Shown: positions 1 through 7,464 of the stretch, piece by piece
Position numbering within the stretch: the stretch's first letter is position 1
How the letters are laid out: the number at the start of each line of letters is the position of its first letter
Assembly: GCA_002348045.1 (NCBI GenBank)
Contig: DDYO01000148.1
Span: 1-10,617 of the forward strand
DNA: 10,617 nucleotides
Source: Anaerolineales bacterium UBA2232
GTDB taxonomy: Bacteria > Chloroflexota > Anaerolineae > UBA2200
Direction: 5' to 3'
Notes under the pieces: model-generated
Databases searched by the model: none
What the model was told of the DNA's origin: nothing
Seen by the model: only the letters and a program-made list of their open reading frames with translations
Translations under genes and position numbers: made by a program

Positions 1-1
1 T

Positions 2-301
2 ATCGCGGCTATCGGCGGCGTTCTCCTCACAGCACGCATCGGCTCTGGGCAGATCTACGCAGGGTCCCCCTATCAGTTGATGGGCTTGCTCTCGGTGTAC
101 GTTGGATATACGGTTCTTGCTGCTGGCAAGGCGTTCATTCCCGGTACCGTTGTCGGCGCCCTCTTTGCCACGATCATGTTGAACGGCCTGACCATGTCTG
201 GAGTCCACCCTTACTCGGTAGACATCTTCCGTGGCGCGGCCCTGATCTTTGCCGTGGCGGTGCAGTCTTACCAATCCATGCGCGCCAAGACGGCACGCTA
301 G
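2..301 (+). CDS. Sugar ABC transporter permease (RbsC-like), C-terminal fragment
   Basis: This is the last 99 codons of a membrane permease whose 5' part lies outside the window; the frame is open from base 2 to a TAG at 299-301. The visible protein is very hydrophobic, with roughly three membrane-spanning stretches: around IAAIGGVLLTA, around LMGLLSVYVGYTVLAAG, and from VVGALFATIMLNGL to the end. The segment AGKAFIPGTVVGALFATIMLNGL matches the pattern 'GG-x-G-x-I-x-GT-xx-GA-xxx-xxxNGL' of the RbsC/XylH family (BPD_transp_2). These proteins form the membrane channel of ribose-type ABC importers, working with an ATPase and a periplasmic or lipoprotein binding protein. The gene ends 43 nt before the isomerase gene on the same strand, so the two are probably co-transcribed. 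The substrate cannot be read from the fragment. The usual glycine-rich 'GGTSL' loop is replaced by 'VGYTVLAAGK', so it is not a standard ribose permease. Confidence 0.8.
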   Translation: MAAIGGVLLTARIGSGQIYAGSPYQLMGLLSVYVGYTVLAAGKAFIPGTVVGALFATIMLNGLTMSGVHPYSVDIFRGAALIFAVAVQSYQSMRAKTAR

Positions 302-344
302 ACTGATTCCCGATAAGACACTCCACACCACAAGGAGCGACTGA

Positions 345-1379
345 ATGCCACGAGCAGATGATGGCCTGGCCTTCCTCTTGCAGTACGAGAACGTCGCGCG
401 ATATGAGGATGGCGAGGTCTTGATCCTGGACCGACGGACCTATCCCGCTACGATCGAATATGTGCGGTGTGCGGACTACCGGGCGGTGGCCCAGGCCATA
501 CGCGACATGGTCACGCAAAGTGGAGGCCCGTGGCTCGCGGCGGCGTTGGGCATGGTCAGTGCTGCCCGGTCGGTCAAGAGCCTGCCAGCCGCCAGGGCTA
601 TGGAAGAGCTCATGGAAGCATCTGATACACTGATCAACGCTCGTCCGACGACAGTAGGCCGGCAGGCGGCGCACATACAACGCGTGCTGGCCGCTGCCCT
701 CAAGGCCGTTGAGGACGGTCAGGACGCCGAAGCAGTAACCCACAAGTTCGTATTCGCTGCTCTCGAAGAGCGCTACCAAGGGGCACATCAGCTAGGCCGC
801 CACACAGTCAGCCTTTTTCCTGACCAAGTCACGGTGCTGACCCAGTGCTTTGCGGAAACGACCGTGGGCTTTACGATTCTTGCCGCAAAAGAAGCCGGCA
901 AGAGCATCTCTCTCATCTGTCCCGAGACCCGGCCATACCTTCAGGGCGCTCGGTTGACCGCGAGTGTGGCCTACGACATGGGCGTGCCCGTGACCGTCAT
1001 CACCGACAACATGCCGGCATATGTTCTCTCACAGGGCAAGGTGGATGTCTTTATCTCCGCTGCCGACGTGGTTACCCTTGACGGTCACGTCGTGAACAAG
1101 ATCGGGACTTTCCAGATCGCATGCGCCGCCCACTTCTGTGGAGTACCTTACTATGTGCAGTCGACACCCTCTCCCAACAATCCCACAATCTCCACCGTGG
1201 AGATCGAGGAGCGGGATCCTGAGGAGACGGTGCACGCCATGGGAGTGCGCACGGCCAAGCCGGGGGTCAAGGGGTACTATCCGGCTTTTGACATAACGCC
1301 ACCAAGGCTAGTGAGCGCCGTTATCACCCCCAAAGGGATCTTTTCTCCCTACGACCTCAAGGCGCACTTCGCCGAATAG
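345..1379 (+). CDS. MtnA/eIF-2B-family aldose-1-phosphate isomerase (methylthioribose-1-P isomerase-like)
   Basis: A 344-residue protein of the MtnA / eIF-2B alpha-like family. Members isomerise C1-phosphorylated aldoses (5-methylthioribose-1-P, 5-deoxyribose-1-P, ribose-1,5-bisP) to ketoses. Visible hallmarks: NARPTTVGR at 98-106 (family 'SRPTAVN'), Cys168 in VLTQCFAE (catalytic Cys position), ETRPYLQGARLTA at 194-206, Asp241 in SAADVVTLDGHVVNKIGT (catalytic Asp; NKIGT phosphate region at 251-255), and FDITPPRLVSAVITPKGIFSP near the C terminus. Length is normal for the family. Start: ATG 345, with AAGGAG at 332-337, 7 nt upstream. It follows the sugar ABC permease by 43 nt, which suggests it processes an imported sugar or its phosphorylated product. 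Odd points: the family 'RGAPAIG' motif is SGGPWLAAALG (59-69), so the usual Arg is Ser59, and the loop after the catalytic Cys (usually CNAGALAT) is CFAETTVG. The substrate may therefore not be methylthioribose-1-P. The family is certain; the reaction is inferred. Confidence 0.85.
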   Translation: MPRADDGLAFLLQYENVARYEDGEVLILDRRTYPATIEYVRCADYRAVAQAIRDMVTQSGGPWLAAALGMVSAARSVKSLPAARAMEELMEASDTLINARPTTVGRQAAHIQRVLAAALKAVEDGQDAEAVTHKFVFAALEERYQGAHQLGRHTVSLFPDQVTVLTQCFAETTVGFTILAAKEAGKSISLICPETRPYLQGARLTASVAYDMGVPVTVITDNMPAYVLSQGKVDVFISAADVVTLDGHVVNKIGTFQIACAAHFCGVPYYVQSTPSPNNPTISTVEIEERDPEETVHAMGVRTAKPGVKGYYPAFDITPPRLVSAVITPKGIFSPYDLKAHFAE

Positions 1380-1429
1380 GGCGTTGCTACTGAGAGCACT
1401 AGGCCGGTGCATACACTGTAATCTCGTCT

Positions 1430-1450
1430 CGGTGGGTGCAACACCCGCCG
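1430..1450 (+). terminator. Hairpin downstream of the isomerase gene, possible terminator
   Basis: CGGTGGGTG (1430-1438) can pair with CACCCGCCG (1442-1450) across a CAA loop: nine pairs including one G-U. It lies 50 nt after the isomerase stop, where the upstream operon should end. No T-run follows, so it is not a standard intrinsic terminator. It may be a Rho-type end, a 3' stabilising hairpin, or chance. Apart from it I see nothing recognisable between 1380 and the metG promoter at 1521. Confidence 0.3.
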
Positions 1451-1520
1451 CCGCCGGACGTTGGGCATCACCGCGTCCGTGGCACCGACAACTGGCCGTG
1501 TGGGGCAATGGCACCTTGCT

Positions 1521-1548
1521 TTGACAAAAAGGCGAAAGCGGATAGAAT
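1521..1548 (+). promoter_or_regulatory. Sigma70-type promoter of the T-box/metG transcript
   Basis: A perfect -35 box TTGACA (1521-1526) and a -10 box TAGAAT (1543-1548, five of six consensus bases) are separated by 16 nt. Initiation would fall near 1555, a few bases upstream of the base of T-box stem I. A second TTGACA at 1562-1567 has no -10 partner that fits and lies inside the leader. The promoter separates metG from the permease/isomerase operon. Confidence 0.8.
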
Positions 1549-1569
1549 CCCTCTACAAGACTTGACAAA

Positions 1570-1827
1570 GGCTGTGAAGAGGACAGGTTACGCGGAGACC
1601 AAGGCTACAGAGAGCTGCGCCAGGTTGAGAAGCAGTGCAGAGGGACCCGCGAAGGATGACCTCAGAGCCGCAGGCTGAACGGGTCACACGGCCCCAGTAG
1701 GTTGTGCCGGACGCCCACCGTTAAACGGGCACAGCACTGGGCATACCCATGCTGGACGAGGCTGCGATGCAGTGAATCAGGGTGGTATCACGGGTAAATC
1801 CCCGTCCCTCAGGGACGGGGATTTCTT
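1570..1827 (+). promoter_or_regulatory. T-box riboswitch (tRNA-Met-sensing leader) of metG
   Basis: This leader binds uncharged tRNA and permits readthrough into metG when methionyl-tRNA is scarce. Stem I closes as GGCT 1570-1573 / AGCC 1666-1669, GAGG 1579-1582 / CCTC 1660-1663, and CGCGG 1591-1595 / CCGCG 1647-1651. The specifier loop holds ATG at 1656-1658, the Met codon. The distal part shows ACAGAGAG (1607-1614) and GGTTGAGAAGC, flanked by CTGC/GCAG. The stem IIA/B F-box CCGTTA is at 1718-1723. Stem III is CAGCA 1732-1736 / TGCTG 1750-1754 plus TGGG/CCCA. The T-box proper is AGGG (1779-1782), a bulge TGGTATC (1783-1789) and ACGGG (1790-1794), pairing with CCCGT (1801-1805) and CCCT (1806-1809). 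The UGGU of the bulge suits a tRNA ending in ACCA, that is discriminator A73 as in tRNA-Met. Specifier, discriminator and downstream gene all agree on methionine. Confidence 0.95.
1796..1827 (+). terminator. Regulated intrinsic terminator of the metG T-box
   Basis: AAATCCCCGTCCC (1796-1808) pairs perfectly over 13 bp with GGGACGGGGATTT (1812-1824) across a TCA loop, followed by a short U-rich stretch (CTTGTT). Its left arm overlaps the 3' strand of the antiterminator (1801-1809), so the two structures exclude each other. That is the switching mechanism of transcriptional T-boxes. Confidence 0.93.
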
Positions 1828-1831
1828 GTTC

Positions 1832-1838
1832 AAGGAGG
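1832..1838 (+). promoter_or_regulatory. Ribosome binding site that fixes the metG start
   Basis: AAGGAGG, a near-perfect anti-16S match, ends 5 nt before GTG 1844. It lies just after the T-box terminator. It rules out initiation further upstream in the same open frame, which would run through the terminator hairpin. Confidence 0.9.
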
Positions 1839-1843
1839 CCATT

Positions 1844-3388
1844 GTGACCAAGTTCTATCTCACGACTCCCATCTACTACGTGAACGACGTGCCCCACATC
1901 GGGCACGCCTACGCCACTCTGGCTACTGACACGCTGGCTCGTTACCATCGCTTGATGGGCGAAGATGTGTTCTTCTTGACGGGCACTGATGAGCATGGCC
2001 AGAACATTGCGCAGATTGCCGAGTCCAAGGGGATGTCTCCCAAGCAGTATTGCGACCAGATTGTGGCCCGTTTCCAGGATCTTTGGCGCCGACTGGATAT
2101 CACCAACGATTACTTTGTTCGCACTACGGACGACCGACATCAGCGAGCAGTAATCAAGTTCACCAAGGCGCTTCTGGCTTCTGGCGATGTCTACCGTGGT
2201 CAGTACAGCGGCTGGTATTGCCCTCGATGTGAGGCTTTCCTGGAACAGGAGGAATTGGAAGAGAATAACCAATGTCCCGTCCACCATCGCGCTTGTGAGT
2301 GGACTGAAGAGGACAACTACTTTTTTGCCTTGTCGCGTTACCAGGATCGGCTTTTCGAACTGGTCGCCAACACGGACTTTGTCGAACCTGAGACGCGACG
2401 AAATGAGCTGTTGGGAGTGCTTCGGGAAGGGCTGAAGGACTTTTCCATTTCGCGTCAGCATGTGCGCTGGGGAATTCCGATGCCAGGCAGCCCAGAGCAG
2501 GTCTTGTACGTCTGGGTGGACGCGCTGAGCAACTATATCACGGCGATGGGCTATGAGGATAATCCCGAGCAGTTTCAACGCTACTGGCCTGCCGATGTGC
2601 ACATCATTGGTAAGGAAATCATCCGTTTTCACTGTCTGTACTGGCCGGCGATGCTCATGGCCGCGGCTGTGCCTGTGCCCAAAAAGGTCTTTGCCCATGG
2701 ATGGCTGACCAAAGATGGACAAAAGATCAGCAAGAGCACGGGGAACGTCATTGACCCGTTCGATCTCGTGGACCGCTTTGGTCCCGATGCCATGCGCTAC
2801 TATTTCCTGCGCGAAGGCGCCTTTGGACTGGATTGGGACTATACCGAGGGATCATTTATCCGGCGGTACAATGCCGACCTTGCCAACGACCTAGGGAACC
2901 TGCTCAATCGCACGCTGCAGATGGTGGTGCGTTACTTTGACGGCGTCGTGCCGAGTCCCGCAGGCGAGGCGCAGCCTGCAGATCGTGAGCTGCTCGATCT
3001 GGCCACCTCACTGCGCCCAGTTATCGAGTCTGCCGTGGCGCGCTTTGCGTTGCAGGATGTCCTTATCGCCCTATGGGCGGTAGTGGAAAAGGCGAATGGC
3101 TATGTTCAGGCCAACGCTCCGTGGGTGTTGGCCAAGTCCCGACAGGCGGGGTCGGCGGAGGCAGCCGACCGGCTTGCGACGGTCCTGTACAACCTGGTGG
3201 ACGTCCTGCGGCTGTTGGGCTGGTACACCTTGGCGGTTACACCGGTCAAGTCACGCGAGCTTCTGGCTCAGCTTGGTCTGGAGACCAGCCCAGTGCCCGA
3301 GTGGGATGTCCTCACCGCCGTGGGCAAATACCCGGCTGGAACAAGGATCCGGCCGGGCGCTGTGCTCTATCCCAAGTACGAGCAATGA
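1844..3388 (+). CDS. metG: Methionyl-tRNA synthetase, short form
   Basis: This class I synthetase charges tRNA-Met with methionine in the cytosol and supplies both elongator and initiator Met-tRNA. The protein has 514 residues from a GTG start placed 5 nt after AAGGAGG. Visible motifs: the N-terminal KFYLTTPIYYVND entry into the Rossmann fold, HIGH at 18-21, TGTDEHG soon after, and a zinc knuckle with Cys126, Cys129, Cys144 and His147 (CPRC...CPVHH) followed by EWTEEDNYFF. The connective region has SRQHVRWGIPMPG and YVWVDALSNY; KISKS at 294-298 sits in DGQKISKSTGNVIDP; an alpha-helical anticodon-binding domain follows. It lacks the C-terminal EMAP/Trbp111-like domain of longer bacterial MetRS, so it belongs to the short type of about 510 residues. 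Expression is controlled by its own promoter and the T-box leader. It is convergent with the minus-strand kinase gene, whose stop lies 28 nt downstream; I see no terminator in that gap. Confidence 0.97.
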   Translation: MTKFYLTTPIYYVNDVPHIGHAYATLATDTLARYHRLMGEDVFFLTGTDEHGQNIAQIAESKGMSPKQYCDQIVARFQDLWRRLDITNDYFVRTTDDRHQRAVIKFTKALLASGDVYRGQYSGWYCPRCEAFLEQEELEENNQCPVHHRACEWTEEDNYFFALSRYQDRLFELVANTDFVEPETRRNELLGVLREGLKDFSISRQHVRWGIPMPGSPEQVLYVWVDALSNYITAMGYEDNPEQFQRYWPADVHIIGKEIIRFHCLYWPAMLMAAAVPVPKKVFAHGWLTKDGQKISKSTGNVIDPFDLVDRFGPDAMRYYFLREGAFGLDWDYTEGSFIRRYNADLANDLGNLLNRTLQMVVRYFDGVVPSPAGEAQPADRELLDLATSLRPVIESAVARFALQDVLIALWAVVEKANGYVQANAPWVLAKSRQAGSAEAADRLATVLYNLVDVLRLLGWYTLAVTPVKSRELLAQLGLETSPVPEWDVLTAVGKYPAGTRIRPGAVLYPKYEQ

Positions 3389-3416
3389 GGGGTGACGGCC
3401 CGATGGTGCGACACGG

Positions 3417-4331
3417 CTACTGCCAGCCACATCCCCGCGAGGAGAGGAATTCCATGGTCTGTTGTTGGGATGGCAGAGCCGCGCGTCCCCCCAGTCCTGT
3501 GCAGTTGATGGCCGCCACTGCGTTGGCAAAGAGCGCGGTTTGTTGTGTGGACCATCCCTGAAGCATGCCGTAGATGAAGGCACCGTGGAAGGCGTCCCCG
3601 GCGCCGGTGGTGTCCAGCACCGGCACCTCAAATCCCACTACTGCCAGGTTCTCCTGCCGCGAGAAGCATAGGCATCCCTGCTCCGAAAGGGTGACCACTA
3701 CCAGCCTGGGACCCAAATCGAGCAGCCGCTGGGCGGCCTGTTCCACACTCGCCAGGCCAGTATAGGCGGTAGGGAAACTGGCGTTGCTGATAAGCACACT
3801 GATGTGCGGCAAGAGCTCCGGCAATCCTTCCTTGGGACGGTTTGCGTCGTACACGACCTCACCCCCGGCCTGACGCATCCAACGGGCAGCCTTGGTGGCT
3901 TCTGCCATGTACAGGCCGTCCAGGTGCAGGAAGCGGGCGGCGGTGATGTACGCTCGATCCGCCGGGCCCAGGGACACGTCGCCCACTGACCCCGGATAGG
4001 AGAGGAAACTGCGCTTGCCAGTCTCTGCTTGGACAAGCACAGTTGTCTGACGTGACTGGACATCGTGCAGCACCCTCAAGCGATCCAGGTTGACCTGTTC
4101 TGCGGTCAAGGCTTGCCGGATGCTCTGTCCCGCATCATCGTCGCCCACGTTGCCGATAAAGCCTACCGTCGCACCAAGGCGTGCCAGCGTCACCAGCGCG
4201 GTAGCGACGGGTCCACCGCCAGACGGCGCAAAGTCCAGCGCGAATTCGGGTTGGGGATCATCCCATTCGGGTATGCGCCGTACCAGAACCAGACTATCCC
4301 ACACGCAGTATCCCAGGCCAACAACGTCCAT
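3417..4331 (-). CDS. PfkB/ribokinase-family sugar kinase A (YihV-like branch)
   Basis: A 304-residue ATP-dependent carbohydrate kinase of the ribokinase superfamily. Visible parts: N-terminal strand MDVVGLGYCVWDSL; GGG at 38-40 in the sugar-binding 'SGGGPVATALVTLARLGA'; FIGNVGDDDAG (58-68); DTTGAGDAFHGAF (240-252), where GAGD (243-246) forms the anion hole and Asp246 is the catalytic base; and C-terminal AVAAINCTGLGGRAALP. The last element and 'DTTGAGDxFHGA' resemble E. coli YihV (sulfofructose kinase) more than ribokinase or FruK. However, YihV Asn109 and Arg138, the sulfonate contacts as I recall them, align with Ser111 and Gly139, so a sulfosugar is unlikely. Start: ATG 4331, two nt after the TAG of kinase B (TAGCGATG), with AGGAG 12 nt upstream inside kinase B, so translation is probably coupled. 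It is the last gene of the ligA-kinase B-kinase A cluster and a tandem paralogue of kinase B. The sugar is unknown. Confidence 0.88.
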   Translation of the reverse strand: MDVVGLGYCVWDSLVLVRRIPEWDDPQPEFALDFAPSGGGPVATALVTLARLGATVGFIGNVGDDDAGQSIRQALTAEQVNLDRLRVLHDVQSRQTTVLVQAETGKRSFLSYPGSVGDVSLGPADRAYITAARFLHLDGLYMAEATKAARWMRQAGGEVVYDANRPKEGLPELLPHISVLISNASFPTAYTGLASVEQAAQRLLDLGPRLVVVTLSEQGCLCFSRQENLAVVGFEVPVLDTTGAGDAFHGAFIYGMLQGWSTQQTALFANAVAAINCTGLGGRAALPSQQQTMEFLSSRGCGWQ

Positions 4332-4333
4332 CG

Positions 4334-5290
4334 CTAGCCGGCGCTCCTCTCCCGGGCCGCCAGAAAGGCAAAGGTCTGCTCCAGGGTGGGCAGTGCCTTC
4401 CGACCGCCCAGGCCGGTGCACTTGATGGCTGCGACGGCATTGGAAAAGGTGGCTGTGCGAACGGTGTCCCAGCCCCGCAGCATTCCGTAGATGAAGGCGC
4501 CGTGGAAGGCATCGCCGGCCCCCGTAGTATCCACCACGTCCACCGCAAAGCCCGGCACATGAACATGGCCCTGGCGCGACCAGCAGGTGCAGCCGCCCTC
4601 CGCCAAGGTGGACACGACCAGCGTAGGGCCGAACGCCAGCAGGCAGCGAGCGGCATCGCTGGGGTCGCTGGACCCGGTGAACCGGGCTGGAAAGCTGCGG
4701 TTCGTAATCAGCACATCCACAAGGGGCAGCAGGTCCGGCAGATCAGGAGTGACAAAGCCAGCGTCAAGGACCACTTGGCCGCCAGTCTGCCGTATCCACT
4801 GAGCAGCTGTCGCAGCAGCCGAGGAGTGGTCTCCATCCAGATGGAGAACTCTTGCCGTAGCGACGTAGGAGCGGTCCTGATCGTCCAGGATCACCGCTGT
4901 GGTGGTTCCCGGGTAAGCCAGAAAGCATCGCTTGCCACTTTCAGCCTGGACCAAGACTACTGTGGTGCGCGACCGCTGTCCAGACAAAACCCTCAAGCGG
5001 CTTACGTCTACGTGCTCTGCTACCAGCCCGGCCTGAATCGCGGCTCCCGTCTCATCATCGCCCACCGTTCCGATGTAGCCAACCCGTGCGCCCAGTCGAC
5101 CCAGGGCGGCCAGAGCGGTGGCCACAGGACCCCCTCCCGAATGGGTGAACTGATGAACGGTGGCCGCCTTAGGATCGTCCCACTCAGGTACATAGTCGAT
5201 CAGAACCACGTGATCCCAGGTGCAGCGACCCAGCCCGACTACTTCCAACTGCGTGCAATTCAGCCCTGTGTTATGGTCGGCAACGTGCAT
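4334..5290 (-). CDS. PfkB/ribokinase-family sugar kinase B (YihV-like branch)
   Basis: A 318-residue paralogue of the kinase encoded immediately downstream; the two align end to end. Shared blocks include VVGLGxCxWD, PEWDDP, HSGGGPVATALA (50-61), GYIGTVGDDETG (71-82), the PGFAVDVVDTTGAGDAFHGAFIYGM region with GAGD 257-260 and catalytic-base Asp260, and CTGLGGRKALP. It carries 14 extra N-terminal residues (MHVADHNTGLNCTQ) compared with kinase A. Like kinase A it belongs to the YihV-like part of the family, and it too lacks the YihV sulfonate contacts (the Asn109 and Arg138 positions are Ala125 and Gly153), so the substrate is probably another phosphorylatable sugar. Start: ATG 5290, three nt after the ligA TGA (TGAGACATG), with GGAAGG 11 nt upstream, so co-transcription and translational coupling with ligA are likely. 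The lid/acceptor region differs from kinase A (DAGFVTPDLPD versus DANRPKEGLPE), which hints at diverged specificity. Confidence 0.88.
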   Translation of the reverse strand: MHVADHNTGLNCTQLEVVGLGRCTWDHVVLIDYVPEWDDPKAATVHQFTHSGGGPVATALAALGRLGARVGYIGTVGDDETGAAIQAGLVAEHVDVSRLRVLSGQRSRTTVVLVQAESGKRCFLAYPGTTTAVILDDQDRSYVATARVLHLDGDHSSAAATAAQWIRQTGGQVVLDAGFVTPDLPDLLPLVDVLITNRSFPARFTGSSDPSDAARCLLAFGPTLVVSTLAEGGCTCWSRQGHVHVPGFAVDVVDTTGAGDAFHGAFIYGMLRGWDTVRTATFSNAVAAIKCTGLGGRKALPTLEQTFAFLAARERSAG

Positions 5291-5293
5291 GTC

Positions 5294-7459
<2,166 letters not shown>

Positions 7460-7464
7460 GGCCG

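Noticed and set aside
1436..1678. Small plus-strand open frame between the isomerase and metG
   Set aside because: It spans the promoter and stem I of the T-box, has no ribosome binding site and an unlikely composition.
1772..1843. N-terminal extension of MetG from an upstream start in the same frame
   Set aside because: The segment runs through the T-box antiterminator/terminator, and the AAGGAGG site at 1832-1838 clearly serves GTG 1844, where the conserved MetRS N terminus begins.
1721..2722. Long minus-strand open frame opposite metG
   Set aside because: It is a frame shadow of a certain gene (MetRS with HIGH and KISKS) and no recognisable protein motif is present.
4332..4421. Longer kinase A starting inside kinase B
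   Set aside because: The extension overlaps the conserved C-terminal coding region of kinase B and has no family similarity; ATG 4331 gives the typical first beta strand.
3417..5290. Sulfofructose kinases of a sulfoglycolysis pathway
   Set aside because: The family branch fits, but the residues aligned with YihV Asn109 and Arg138 are not kept and no sulfoquinovosidase, isomerase or aldolase of that pathway is in view.
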